The translations under genes were made by a program, and so were the position numbers. A DNA stretch of 64,000 nucleotides, from the NCBI GenBank assembly GCA_021822605.1, contig JAKAQL010000001.1, forward strand, positions 1 through 64,000, given 5' to 3'. Within the stretch, counting starts at the first letter, position 1. Each line of letters opens with the position of its first letter. A model generated the notes under the pieces. The model worked only from the letters and a program-made list of their open reading frames with translations, did not search any database and was not told the DNA's origin. This stretch comes from Actinomycetes bacterium. Its GTDB lineage: Bacteria; Actinomycetota; Acidimicrobiia; Acidimicrobiales; Acidimicrobiaceae. Below are positions 29,845 through 43,014 of the stretch, piece after piece.

Positions 29845-31083
29845 GTGAGCACGCAAGCGCGTCGACGCTTTTCCCCATGGATGGCCCTTTTTCTTATCGC
29901 CATAGCAGAGATACTGACCTTGAGTGTGTGGTTTAGCGCATCGGTTGTCTCCACACCGTTACAGCATCTGTGGCATTTGAACTCTCTAGAGGTAGCCTTG
30001 TTGACCGCCTCCGTGCAATTAGGGTTCGTCCTAGGTGCACTCATCAGCTCCATCACCGGTACAGCTGACAGGTTCAATGCGCGTTGGATATTCTTCCTGT
30101 CCGCGGTGGGCGGTGCTTTGGTCAATGCCCTCTTCATCTTCAGCAACTCCTGGGAGATGGGGGTGATACTACGCATGCTTACAGGGATAGCGATGGTTGG
30201 TGTGTACCCGGTAGCGGTCAAACTAGTGACGGAATGGTCACCTGCTCGTAGAGGTACCGCTGTGGGTATCCTGGTTGGTGCGCTTACCCTGGGTTCGGCA
30301 CTCCCACACCTCATCCTGTTTGTCGGTGTTAGCGCGCCGTGGCAGGTCATACTGCTGGCTAGCTCTGGTCTGGCACTTCTTGGAGCAGGGATCATTGCCT
30401 TTCTCCTCCCGAATCCCCCTCGCGAGACACACAGCATCCCTCCCAAGATGTCTCTGGTCTCCTTGCACGCTGTGTTTGCCAACAAGGCAGCCATGCTGGC
30501 AGACTACGGATACTTCGGACATATGTGGGAGCTCTATGCCATGTGGACATGGTTTCCTGCCTTCGTGTATGCCAGCTTTGTCGCATCTGGCGACCGGAGT
30601 GGGGTAGTCGCAAGTGCCACCATGATCGGCTTTCTTGTGATAGGCATCGCTGGGGCTATTGGATCGGTGGCTGGAGGTCTTCTCGCCGACAGGGTTGGAC
30701 GCACGATGGTAACGAGCGTTGCAATGGCGATGAGTGGGCTCTGTGCGCTTATCATTGGTTTGGCGTACGGAGGTCCTCCATGGGTTGTGATCGGTATCGG
30801 GATGTTGTGGGGGATTACTGTTGTCGCCGACTCTGCCCAATTCTCCGCCGCTGTCACGGAACTTACTACCCCTCAATATATCGGTACGGCACTCACGCTT
30901 CAGACAGCCATAGGATTTTTCATCACAATAATCTCGATTAACCTGATTGCAGTCGCAAAGAATGCCATCGGCTGGCAGTGGGCGTTTGCCCTATTGAGCG
31001 TAGGACCATTCCTGGGGGTCTATGCGATGCTGCGCTTACGAGCGCGCGCCTCCTCGTTGATGATGGCCAATGGAAGGCGATAA
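29845..31083 (+). CDS. Major facilitator superfamily transporter
   Basis: A 412-residue polytopic membrane protein, about twelve hydrophobic segments. The loop between segments 2 and 3 reads ISSITGTADRFNARW, the MFS A-motif region. PVAVKLVTEWSPARRGTAVGILVGALTLGSALPHL is typical of segments 4-5 (shown in parts: TEWSPARRGTAVGILVGA). GLLADRVGRTMVT after segment 8 is the repeated A-motif. The start is GTG at 29845, with an ATG at 29878 as alternative. It stands alone, convergent with the glycosyltransferase at 31220. Substrate unknown; the general look is that of cyanate/nitrate-like or drug-type MFS carriers. Confidence 0.85.
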   Translation: MSTQARRRFSPWMALFLIAIAEILTLSVWFSASVVSTPLQHLWHLNSLEVALLTASVQLGFVLGALISSITGTADRFNARWIFFLSAVGGALVNALFIFSNSWEMGVILRMLTGIAMVGVYPVAVKLVTEWSPARRGTAVGILVGALTLGSALPHLILFVGVSAPWQVILLASSGLALLGAGIIAFLLPNPPRETHSIPPKMSLVSLHAVFANKAAMLADYGYFGHMWELYAMWTWFPAFVYASFVASGDRSGVVASATMIGFLVIGIAGAIGSVAGGLLADRVGRTMVTSVAMAMSGLCALIIGLAYGGPPWVVIGIGMLWGITVVADSAQFSAAVTELTTPQYIGTALTLQTAIGFFITIISINLIAVAKNAIGWQWAFALLSVGPFLGVYAMLRLRARASSLMMANGRR

Positions 31084-31115
31084 GACCTGTGCGAGGCATG
31101 CACCGATGTTGTGCG

Positions 31116-31169
31116 CGAACCAGCTGCTGTGTCTTGGTCATGCAATGCCGACAGGGTCCGGCTGGTTCG
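31116..31169. terminator. Possible bidirectional hairpin between convergent genes
   Basis: CGAACCAGC (31116-31124) pairs with GCTGGTTCG (31161-31169), 9 bp with a 36-base loop, in the gap between the MFS and glycosyltransferase genes. No T-run; weak evidence. Confidence 0.3.
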
Positions 31170-31219
31170 TCAACCATCGTCGCAAGGGCCGCATGAGTGG
31201 ACACTCGCGAAGACCTGGG

Positions 31220-33733
31220 TCAGACCTGTGGGCCTGTTCTCTGCTCTACCTTCACGCGTAGCGTGAGGGCTCCGTCGATGGTCACCGCCTCGACGAGAAC
31301 AGGTGTATCGCCTTCGTGGCGCAGCCTCATCGTCGTCGGGCTGGTTCGTGCACGATCGAGTCTGATGCTGACGGGATCGAAGTGCAGCCAGGAGGGTACG
31401 GCGTTGACCGTTGTCTCATCGATCGAGAAGGTATGGGCCTTGATGGCATAGGGTTCGATCTCCATCGCCCAGAACGTTACCCGGTCGATCTGGGGAGCCA
31501 GCTGATCAGGGAGGATGAGTTCACACTCGATCTCGCCGCCTGGTTCCAAGACGATGGGGTTTGACGGGAAGTAGCGGGCAGGGCGTGGGCAAGGAAGCTC
31601 GATCCCTATCAGGTTCTCTGACCACGGAAGCTGAACCCGGGGTGGCCAGGCTGCCCCGCAGCCGATGTCATTGATCGAGGCGTTCGGGTTGTGGTAGGGA
31701 TCGTTCAGAATCTTGGGTGCCCACTTCTTCCAGTAGCGGATGACCTCGGTACCGTAGCGCCCCTTTTTGGCTGGTTCGGTATCCATCCCCCGTGACTTTG
31801 ATTCATGGTGGATCAGCTGAGCTGCCGGGGTGTAGCCGATGTGATAGCCAGCTTCACCGAGCTTGAGGCAGAGGTCGATGTCGTTGAGAGAGACGGTGAA
31901 CTCCTCATCAAAGCCACCGACTTCGTCGTAGGCGGCTTTGGAGACGAGCATGGCGGCTCCCGTCACCGCCGAGAGGCGCTGAGCGAGCATGATACGTCCG
32001 CCGTGCCCGATCTCGTGGTCCTTGGCCATCTTGTAGCGGTGTCCGGCCTCACCGTTGATGCCAAGGATTACTCCGGCGTGTTGGATGGTATGGTCGGGAT
32101 ACCAGAGCTTGGCACCCACGGCGGCGATGTTGTCGTGCATACACATCCCAACCATGTCGGTGAGCCAGGAGGCGTTGATCGCCTCCGTGTCGTTGTTGAG
32201 CATGCAGATATAGGCGGCGTCGATCTGAGCGATCGCCCAGTTGTGCATGGCGGCGTAGTTAAAGGGATGCGGATAGTCAAGGACCCGATGATGGGGACGA
32301 TTTCTGACCTCGTGAAGGAGCTCGAGCGTCGCAGGCTCGTCGCTTTCGTTGTTGATGATGACCACCTCGTAGTCGGGGTAGTCGGTGATCTCAAGGCTCT
32401 TGAGACACTGCTCGAGCAGGTCACCATGGTTCCGGGTTGGGATCACAATGGCTACGTGGGGTGTACCGGTAGCCTCGAAGTGAACGAGATGGTAGGCGTC
32501 GTCGAGCACTGGTTCTAAGCGGGCCGGGATGCCCCGACGTTCGAGCGCCTCCTCGACTGCTCGGGTGCCGGCGCGCATCGCCTCGGGCTTGAGCTGGACG
32601 CGGATCGCGGTCGAGCCGGCGATCATTCTCCAATGGTAGAGAATGACGGGGATGTGGCGGATTTGGTCTTCGCGAACGGCCTCGGTGATGCGAAGCGCGA
32701 GGTCCCAGTCCTGGGAGCCATCCAGGCCAGTTCGTTGACCTCCGACCTGGTTGAGTTCTTCCCGTCGGACGACGAAGAAGTGGGTCATGTAGTTCTGGGC
32801 AAGAAGCAAGATGGGGTCGAAATCTGGCTTGAAGTACGGACTGTAGCGTTGGTCGGTAACGGTGAGCTTGTCCTCGTCGGAGTAGAGAACGACCGTGTCA
32901 GGGTACCGGTTCAGGGTGGCGACGACCCAACTGAGTGCGTGGGGTCGAAGGAGGTCATCGTGATCCAGGAAACCAACATAGTCGCCGGTGGCCATCTGGA
33001 TTCCGTCATTGGTTGCGGCGGCGATGTTGCCGGTATGCGGGCGAAAATGGGCGATGATCCGATCATCAGCCTCGGCGTACTCGTTGATCACGTCGCGTAC
33101 CTCAGGGGTTAGGGAGCCGTCGTCGACGATGCAGAGCTGCCAGTTGGGATAGAGTTGGTGGCGCACGGATTCGATGGCTTCGCGCAGGTAGACGATTGGG
33201 GAGTTGTAGGTCGGCATGACGATGGAGATGGTTGGCTGGTAGCCGAGCTTGGCGATAAAGGAGCGGATGGCGTCCTCATCAAGTGCCTCATCGAACTCGC
33301 GAACCCAGCGGAGGTAGGGCTCGATATCGAGCTCTTCTTCTTCGTCTTCGAGGATCAGAGCGTGGTCGGTTGGCGCCGTTGGCTGGCTTTTTTTGGCGGG
33401 GCTCAGCCGTTTGCTCACCGAAGGTGCGAATTTTTCGGTGAGCGCCAACAGGGATGAGGAACGTCCAAGCTCCTCGGAGAGACGTGGAATGACCTCAGAG
33501 CGTAGACCCGTTGAAAGCTGCCGCAGTCCCTTGGTCAACCTCCAGCTTGTCGAACCCAACATCTCTGCGAGCTGTGCATTGCGCTCATCGATTTGACGCG
33601 CGAGATCATCGCGCTCGATCGTGCGATTGTCGAGAACGAGATGGAGGTAGTCGACTTCGCTGATCGGCTGGGCGTCGACGGTACGGGTGATGGTTGCTGA
33701 GGTCGGGCGGTTTCTCCGTCTGGCTGGTGTCAT
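31220..33733 (-). CDS. Two-domain family 2 glycosyltransferase with N-terminal coiled coil
   Basis: An 837-residue protein for surface glycan assembly. Residues ~20-60 form a coiled coil ending in MLGSTSWRLTKGLRQL. GT2 domain one starts near 170 (TISIVMPTYNS, LCIVDDGS, metal motif FLDHDD, YSDEDKLT). GT2 domain two starts near 424 (VAIVIPTRNHG, INNESDEPATL, MLNNDTEA, FDEEFTVSLNDIDLCLKLGE). The C-terminal ~150 residues are beta-rich. The ATG at 33733 overlaps the purL stop as ATGA, so it is translationally coupled to purL; an upstream start at 33778 would overlap purL further and is less likely. It is a paralogue of the protein at 11696-13984, but with both catalytic motifs intact. Confidence 0.88.
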   Translation of the reverse strand: MTPARRRNRPTSATITRTVDAQPISEVDYLHLVLDNRTIERDDLARQIDERNAQLAEMLGSTSWRLTKGLRQLSTGLRSEVIPRLSEELGRSSSLLALTEKFAPSVSKRLSPAKKSQPTAPTDHALILEDEEEELDIEPYLRWVREFDEALDEDAIRSFIAKLGYQPTISIVMPTYNSPIVYLREAIESVRHQLYPNWQLCIVDDGSLTPEVRDVINEYAEADDRIIAHFRPHTGNIAAATNDGIQMATGDYVGFLDHDDLLRPHALSWVVATLNRYPDTVVLYSDEDKLTVTDQRYSPYFKPDFDPILLLAQNYMTHFFVVRREELNQVGGQRTGLDGSQDWDLALRITEAVREDQIRHIPVILYHWRMIAGSTAIRVQLKPEAMRAGTRAVEEALERRGIPARLEPVLDDAYHLVHFEATGTPHVAIVIPTRNHGDLLEQCLKSLEITDYPDYEVVIINNESDEPATLELLHEVRNRPHHRVLDYPHPFNYAAMHNWAIAQIDAAYICMLNNDTEAINASWLTDMVGMCMHDNIAAVGAKLWYPDHTIQHAGVILGINGEAGHRYKMAKDHEIGHGGRIMLAQRLSAVTGAAMLVSKAAYDEVGGFDEEFTVSLNDIDLCLKLGEAGYHIGYTPAAQLIHHESKSRGMDTEPAKKGRYGTEVIRYWKKWAPKILNDPYHNPNASINDIGCGAAWPPRVQLPWSENLIGIELPCPRPARYFPSNPIVLEPGGEIECELILPDQLAPQIDRVTFWAMEIEPYAIKAHTFSIDETTVNAVPSWLHFDPVSIRLDRARTSPTTMRLRHEGDTPVLVEAVTIDGALTLRVKVEQRTGPQV

Positions 33734-35916
33734 AGCATTCCAATCTTGGTTGGCCGATTGATAGGGATATGGAGCCAATCCTCGCAGGTGACCGTGTCGC
33801 CACCAAGTTCACCGATCACGATGCCCTCAAGTCCCTCCTGGCTGAGACGATCCAGGAGCGCGGTTGGGTCCGTGGTGGTCAAGAGGAAACGGCCAGGGTG
33901 CTCTCCGATGAGTGCCTCTGCGGTGTCGGCTGGCGGGTGAATTGTGAGCCCTACTCTCGCAAGGCGTGCGAGTCGAACGGCCCCTGCCAGGAGACCCCCG
34001 GCGCTGAGGTTATGGGCGGCGTTGACCAGCTCCTCGTCGACGACCAGCTCGGCAACCACGTCGAGCAGGTGGTTGAACAGCGGGAGGTCGATCGCGGGGA
34101 AGGCTCCTCGGCGGTCACCGAGGATGGAGGCAAACACCGATCCGGTGAGCGTTGGCGCCTCGCCAGTGGTGACCAAGATGACGGTTCCGTGGGCCCGACG
34201 AGGATCTGGGATTGGATGGGTGGGAAGCGGTCGAAAACCGATGGTTGAGACCACTGGTGTCGGGTCGATGTCGTGACCGTTGGCCTCGTTGTAGAGGCTA
34301 ACGTTGCCGCCGATCACTGGAACTCCTACGATGCGTCCGATCTCGGCGATCCCATCGATGGCCCGTGATAGTTGCCACATCACCTCGGGGTGCTCAGGGT
34401 TGCCAAAGTTGAGGCAGTCGACGAGAGCAACGGGGGTGGCGCCGACACAGGCGAGGTTGGCGAGCGAGGCCGCGACGACCGCGACCGTACCCCACTTTGG
34501 GTCGGCGCGTGACCAGAGTTGGTTGCCGTCGACCGAGAGGGCCATAGCGAGATCGGTACTGCCGATGCCTGGGGCACGAATCGCCAGGAGGGTGGCATCG
34601 GCGCCTGGGGTGACCAGCGTATTGCGAAAGAGCATGTGGTCATAGCGGTGATAGATGGAGCTCGGATCGAAGTCGAGTGCGTCAAGGACGGCCAGCACAG
34701 TGGTGTGCCACTCAGTCGGTGCAATGACGCTCTGGCTCGTTCGAGTATGAAGATCGGCTGGCTCCTGCTGGGGCCGATCGTAGAGCGGTGCTTCGTCAGC
34801 GAGGGCAGCAGCTGGAATCTGGGCGACGAGTTCGCCTCCGAAGTAGGCTCGCAGCACGCCACGACCCGCATAGTCACCCTCCTCGTCGGGTGTGGTCACC
34901 TCACCGATGACGGTCGCCAACACCTCCTGATCCTCACAGATGGCCATGACTGCTGGTAAGTTCTCTGGCGTCACGATGGCGAGCATCCGCTCTTGGGACT
35001 CCGAGCAGAGGATCTCCATGGGTGTCATTCCTGGCTCTCGGACGGGAACTCTGTCAACCCAGACCTTCATGCCGTTGCCAGCATTGGCTGCTGTCTCTGA
35101 GGTGGCACAGGTGAGCCCGGCCCCACCGAGGTCCTGGATGCCCACCACGAGTTTGGCATCGAGGAGGCGAAGGCACGCCTCGATCAGCTTCTTCTCCTCG
35201 AATGGATCGCCAACCTGCACGGAGGGGCGCTTGTCAGCTGACGTCTCATCGAAACCGCTCGATGCAAGCACCGAGACGCCTCCGATCCCATCTCGACCGG
35301 TGGCGGCACCGAGGAGAACCACCTGGTTACCAGCACCGGTGGCGAGTGCTCGCACCAGCTGGCTGGTCTCGGCTATGCCGACGGCGACGACGTTGACTAG
35401 CGGATTCTCACCGTAGGGTGTTGCAAAGTGAATCTCTCCTCCAACCGTTGGCACGCCGACAGCGTTGCCGTAGGAGGAGATCCCGCCAACGACACCGTCG
35501 AAGATCCAGCGGGACCTGGGGTCGTTCTGATCACCCATCCACAGCGAGTCGAGCAAGGCGGTAGGGCGAGCCCCGACGGTGAAGATATCGCGGAGAATGC
35601 CCCCCACTCCGGTTGCTGCTCCCTGGGTCGGTTCGATCGCGCTTGGATGGTTGTGGCTCTCCATGCGGAGGGCCACCGAGATCGTGTCGGTGGCTGCGAC
35701 CACACCTGCATTCTCGCCTGGACCCATGATCACCCTGGGACCCTCAGAGGGGAGGCGGCGGAGATGGATGCGTGAAGACTTATAGGAACAGTGCTCTGAC
35801 CACATGATGGAGAACATCGCGAGCTCGACGAGGTTCGGCTCTCTCCCCAGTTGGTGAACTATCAAACTGAATTCGTCTTCGGTGAGGCCAAGGGGCCGAT
35901 AGATATCGCTCTCCAC
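33730..35916 (-). CDS. purL: Phosphoribosylformylglycinamidine synthase subunit PurL
   Basis: ATP-dependent conversion of FGAR to FGAM in de novo purine synthesis, working with PurS and PurQ. The 728-residue length is that of the small (three-subunit) PurL. It shows MWSEHCSYKSS with the catalytic His, RMESHNHPSAIEPTQGAATG with the nucleotide and metal site, and the second repeat with VVIGGNVSLYNE-like VIGGNVSLYNE. The start is GTG at 35916 with only a weak ribosome site. PurS and PurQ are encoded ~7 kb away at 43015-43928, so the complex comes from two loci. Its stop overlaps the start of a glycosyltransferase. Confidence 0.96.
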   Translation of the reverse strand: MESDIYRPLGLTEDEFSLIVHQLGREPNLVELAMFSIMWSEHCSYKSSRIHLRRLPSEGPRVIMGPGENAGVVAATDTISVALRMESHNHPSAIEPTQGAATGVGGILRDIFTVGARPTALLDSLWMGDQNDPRSRWIFDGVVGGISSYGNAVGVPTVGGEIHFATPYGENPLVNVVAVGIAETSQLVRALATGAGNQVVLLGAATGRDGIGGVSVLASSGFDETSADKRPSVQVGDPFEEKKLIEACLRLLDAKLVVGIQDLGGAGLTCATSETAANAGNGMKVWVDRVPVREPGMTPMEILCSESQERMLAIVTPENLPAVMAICEDQEVLATVIGEVTTPDEEGDYAGRGVLRAYFGGELVAQIPAAALADEAPLYDRPQQEPADLHTRTSQSVIAPTEWHTTVLAVLDALDFDPSSIYHRYDHMLFRNTLVTPGADATLLAIRAPGIGSTDLAMALSVDGNQLWSRADPKWGTVAVVAASLANLACVGATPVALVDCLNFGNPEHPEVMWQLSRAIDGIAEIGRIVGVPVIGGNVSLYNEANGHDIDPTPVVSTIGFRPLPTHPIPDPRRAHGTVILVTTGEAPTLTGSVFASILGDRRGAFPAIDLPLFNHLLDVVAELVVDEELVNAAHNLSAGGLLAGAVRLARLARVGLTIHPPADTAEALIGEHPGRFLLTTTDPTALLDRLSQEGLEGIVIGELGGDTVTCEDWLHIPINRPTKIGML

Positions 35917-35935
35917 GCTCTAGGAGCCTACCCTG

Positions 35936-36360
35936 GCCGTGGTCTCAAGCCTTAGCCTACGATACCATCTCGACCCATACCATCTCGACCGATCAGATGT
36001 CGTTGGGAGTAACGTCGTCAGGAGTCATGACGTCAGCGGTGATCGAGCGATCAACGCTGGCCCGGTTGCGACCGAGGTGTGACAGTTCAGATGGATTCCG
36101 GTCTATGCGATGACCCAATTCCCCCGACAGCAAGCGCACTCCATCACTCAGTCGCGATGGGTCGAGCCATGTGATCAGGCCGTCGTAGGTTCACATTGCC
36201 GGCTCACGGTGTGTGGACCGCACGTCAAATAACAACGTCGAGGGCACTTCTTAGAGGAGTACAGTAGAGCTGACCTTGCAGGGATGTGCCGATGGATGGC
36301 TAGGCGATCATCTCAGGGCAAAGACCGGCTCCCTGAGCCTTCGCCGAATAGGCAAAACTA
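35936..36360. other. Intergenic region upstream of purL
   Basis: About 420 bases without a gene. It should carry the purL promoter (leftward), which I could not pinpoint. A 15-bp-period direct repeat (ATACCATCTCGACC, two copies) lies at 35962-35990. Confidence 0.4.
35962..35990 (+). repeat. Two copies of a 14-bp motif at 15-bp spacing
   Basis: ATACCATCTCGACC at 35962-35975 and again at 35977-35990, about 45 bases upstream of the purL start. Confidence 0.85.
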
Positions 36361-36415
36361 ACGACAGCTCTCCATTCTCCTGAGCGCTAACCCATGAGCG
36401 ATGGAGAGCTGTCGT
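36361..36415 (-). terminator. Rho-independent terminator of the small coiled-coil gene
   Basis: ACGACAGCTCTCCAT (36361-36375) and ATGGAGAGCTGTCGT (36401-36415) form a perfect 15-bp stem. Read on the minus strand it is followed by TAGTTTTG, a T-rich tail. It lies 24 bases beyond the stop of the gene at 36439-36819. Confidence 0.85.
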
Positions 36416-36438
36416 CATTCGATCAGCGATGCGTGCGA

Positions 36439-36819
36439 TCAGGCGTGTGGTCGAATGCCGGCCCTTGCGAGCACGGTTGCCGGAACACCGGCCTCCAACC
36501 AGGTCTCGTAGCGGATCCCTTTCCTCACAGAGTAGGAGGAGGCATACTCAACAAACAACTTTTCGAGCTGGGTTCCATCGTTCGCAGAGCCGAGGCGCTC
36601 CAGCTCTTGGTTGAGGTCGGCTCGTTTTTGGAGAAGGTCAACCCGGCGTATTCCACTGACTTCGCTGAGCCGCTTCTCAATCTCCTCCAGCTGCATGCGT
36701 ACTTTGCCCACGTCGCGCTTGCGCCCCCTGCGTGGCTTTGAGGTCTCAAGGTGCGCAAGGTAATCATTGATCGCCTTGTTCTCCATCCGCAATGAACTCG
36801 TAGCTCCCTTATCGGCCAT
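36439..36819 (-). CDS. Small coiled-coil protein of unknown function
   Basis: A 126-residue cytosolic protein I cannot name. After a short start (MADKGATSSLRMENKAINDYLAHL) and a basic patch (KPRRGRKRD), residues ~45-85 form a heptad-rich coiled coil (VRMQLEEIEKRLSEV, DLLQKRADLNQELERL). The C-terminus has a compact motif, FVEYASSYSVRKGIRYETW then GVPATVLARAGI, which I recall in small conserved actinobacterial proteins and which may be a DNA-contacting or helix-hairpin unit. GGAG stands 8 bases before the ATG. It is monocistronic with its own strong terminator, which argues that it is a real and regularly expressed gene. Confidence 0.7.
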   Translation of the reverse strand: MADKGATSSLRMENKAINDYLAHLETSKPRRGRKRDVGKVRMQLEEIEKRLSEVSGIRRVDLLQKRADLNQELERLGSANDGTQLEKLFVEYASSYSVRKGIRYETWLEAGVPATVLARAGIRPHA

Positions 36820-40720
<3,901 letters not shown>

Positions 40721-40781
40721 GAGAGTGTCATAAGAGAGTCAGGTACGATTCGGTGACTCGCTCACAACGAAGGAGATTGTC

Positions 40782-42107
40782 GTGATTCCTCGGTACGAAT
40801 CAGCGGAGTTGACCGCCATCTTCTCCGATCGTAATCGCATGGAGCTTTGGCGTGATGTCGAGCTCGCGGTGGTGCGGGCGATGGCCGACACCGGCGAGCT
40901 GGAACCCAGTCGGGTGGCCCCACTCTTCACCCGTGAGGTAGTGATCGACGACCAGTTCGTTGAACGGGTACTCGCGCGGGAGGCGGTGACCAATCATGAC
41001 CTCGCGGCCTTTGTCGATGTCTTACAGGAGACCTACGATACCCCTGCCGCTCGTTTTCTCCACTTTGGTCTTACCTCCTCTGATATCGTCGACACCGCAC
41101 TCTCACTGCAGATCGTCGGCGCTATGGAGTTGTTGCTCGACGCCGTCGATCACCTGCTCGCTACCTTGCGCTCCCAAGCGCTGGCCTACCGTACAACCCC
41201 GATGCTCGGGCGAACCCATGGCATGGCCGCAGAACCAACCACCTTTGGAGCCAAGCTTGCGCTCTGGGCGTTGGCGCTCGATCGAGAGCGCACCCGGCTC
41301 GTCCGGGCGAGAGCCCAGATGGCGGTGGGCAAACTCTCAGGGGCGGTCGGAACCTACTCAAATATCTCGCCTGCACTAGAGGCGAGCGCCCTGGCTTCCC
41401 TTGGGCTTGACCCGGCGCCCGCTACCCAGGTGATCGGGCGAGATCGACATGCGGAGGTGATCACCGCCCTGGCCTCAACCGCGGCGATGATCGAGGGAGG
41501 TGCGCTCGAGATTCGCCATCTCGCACGGAGCGAGGTGATGGAGGTCCAGGAACCATTCGCACCCGGCCAGAAGGGCTCGTCGGCCATGCCGCACAAACGG
41601 AACCCGATCCTCTCTGAACGCCTCTGTGGTATGGCTCGGCTTGCGAGGAGTTTTGTGATCCCGGCTCTGGAGGATATTGCACTCTGGCACGAGCGTGATA
41701 TCTCACACTCCTCCGTTGAGCGGATGATGTTTCCCGACGCCTTTCAGCTCGTCTATTATATGGTGACCCGATTTGATCGGCTGGTCGCCGATCTGGTCGT
41801 ACACGAGGAGTCGATGGAGCGCAATTTAGCCAACACCCATGGCTTGATCTACTCCCAGAGCCTGCTGCTCGCGATGATCCGCACCGGCCTCGATCGGGAT
41901 GCGGCGTACCGGATCGTGCAAGAGGCCACCACTCGGGTGCTCGCCGGTGATGGTGAGCTCGGTGCCATTCTTGCCAAGGACGCGCGTTGCCCACTGCCCG
42001 CGGCCACAGTCGAGGAGCTGACCTCACTCGATCGCCTGTTAGCCAACCTCGATTCACTCTTTGGTCGTCTCGAAGCCCTCAAGGGGAGCACATGGACCTC
42101 GATCTGA
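40782..42107 (+). CDS. purB: Adenylosuccinate lyase
   Basis: Cleaves SAICAR and adenylosuccinate, releasing fumarate. It is a 441-residue fumarase/aspartase-superfamily protein with LTSSDIVDTALSLQ, GRTHGMAAEPTTFG and the catalytic-loop signature GSSAMPHKRNP near residue 266. AAGGAG stands 6 bases before the GTG start. It lies 61 bases after purD, with a possible weak internal promoter (TACGAT at 40744). Its end overlaps purC by 16 bases. Confidence 0.97.
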   Translation: MIPRYESAELTAIFSDRNRMELWRDVELAVVRAMADTGELEPSRVAPLFTREVVIDDQFVERVLAREAVTNHDLAAFVDVLQETYDTPAARFLHFGLTSSDIVDTALSLQIVGAMELLLDAVDHLLATLRSQALAYRTTPMLGRTHGMAAEPTTFGAKLALWALALDRERTRLVRARAQMAVGKLSGAVGTYSNISPALEASALASLGLDPAPATQVIGRDRHAEVITALASTAAMIEGGALEIRHLARSEVMEVQEPFAPGQKGSSAMPHKRNPILSERLCGMARLARSFVIPALEDIALWHERDISHSSVERMMFPDAFQLVYYMVTRFDRLVADLVVHEESMERNLANTHGLIYSQSLLLAMIRTGLDRDAAYRIVQEATTRVLAGDGELGAILAKDARCPLPAATVEELTSLDRLLANLDSLFGRLEALKGSTWTSI

Positions 42108-42970
42108 TCGCATCTGGCAAGGTTCGCGAGGTCTATGCCGTTCGTGATGATCCGACGAAGCTGTTGATGGTGGCCACCGACCGTATCAGCGCCTATGATC
42201 GGGTCTTCGCTGAACCCGTACGCGATAAGGGACGTCTCCTGAGTGCGATCAGCGCTACTGCCTTCCGCGCACTCGGGGACCGCTTTGTGACCCACTTTGT
42301 GAGTGTCCCAACGGAGGTCCCGGCTGAGTTTGTGGGTCGAGCGACATTGGTTCGGCGAGCTGAGATGCTCCCCGTTGAGTGCGTGGCACGGGGCTATCTC
42401 GTCGGAAGCGCGTGGGAGGCCTATCGATCAACGGGAACGGTCCAAGGGGTGTCATTGCCAACAGGCCTCTCGTTTGGTGACCCGCTGCCGCAGCCGATCT
42501 TCACTCCGACGACGAAGGAGGAGACGGGGCATGATCGACCGCTCACGCCCGAGGAGTTACGCAATCTCCATGGAACGGCGTTAGCCAGTGAGCTCGAGGA
42601 GCTGACAACGAGCGTCTATTCAGCGTTGGCCTCGTGGTTTCGCGAGCATGGACTGACCCTGATCGACTCGAAGTTTGAGTTTGGCTACATCGATGGGGAG
42701 CTCGTCCTCGCCGACGAGATCGCGACCCCTGACTCCTCAAGGATCGTCAGAGGCGAGCCGGGCACCAACCCGGAGTGGCTCGATAAACAGCTACTGCGCG
42801 ACTGGCTCACGAAGCAGGGTTTTCGAGGAGATGGCGTGGCCCCAAAGCTCGACGAGGAGCTGATCGAGCGGGTGCGTAGCGCCTATCGGGATGTCTTTGA
42901 GATCCTCGCTGGGAGCTCCTTCGATGCCTGGCCAGGCCAGAGTCGTGCCTATCGTGGAGTGGAGCGTTGA
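42092..42970 (+). CDS. purC: Phosphoribosylaminoimidazole-succinocarboxamide synthase
   Basis: SAICAR synthetase, joining CAIR and aspartate with ATP. The 292-residue protein starts with LIASGKVREVYAVRDDPTKLLMVATDRISAYD (shown in parts: SGKVREVYAV, VATDRISAYD) and has VECVARGYLVGSAWEAY and LIDSKFEFG. Homology fixes the ATG at 42092, which has AAGGGGAG upstream and overlaps the end of purB. At 292 residues it is of the longer, yeast-like SAICAR synthetase type. Confidence 0.96.
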   Translation: MDLDLIASGKVREVYAVRDDPTKLLMVATDRISAYDRVFAEPVRDKGRLLSAISATAFRALGDRFVTHFVSVPTEVPAEFVGRATLVRRAEMLPVECVARGYLVGSAWEAYRSTGTVQGVSLPTGLSFGDPLPQPIFTPTTKEETGHDRPLTPEELRNLHGTALASELEELTTSVYSALASWFREHGLTLIDSKFEFGYIDGELVLADEIATPDSSRIVRGEPGTNPEWLDKQLLRDWLTKQGFRGDGVAPKLDEELIERVRSAYRDVFEILAGSSFDAWPGQSRAYRGVER

Positions 42971-43014
42971 CCCATGGCGCAGGGAGCGGGTCTGCCGAGA
43001 GAGAGGGAGAGATC

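Noticed and set aside
29197-29856. A 219-codon minus-strand frame in the gap before the MFS gene
   Set aside because: Arg/Ser/His-rich shadow-like composition, no domain, overlaps the MFS start.
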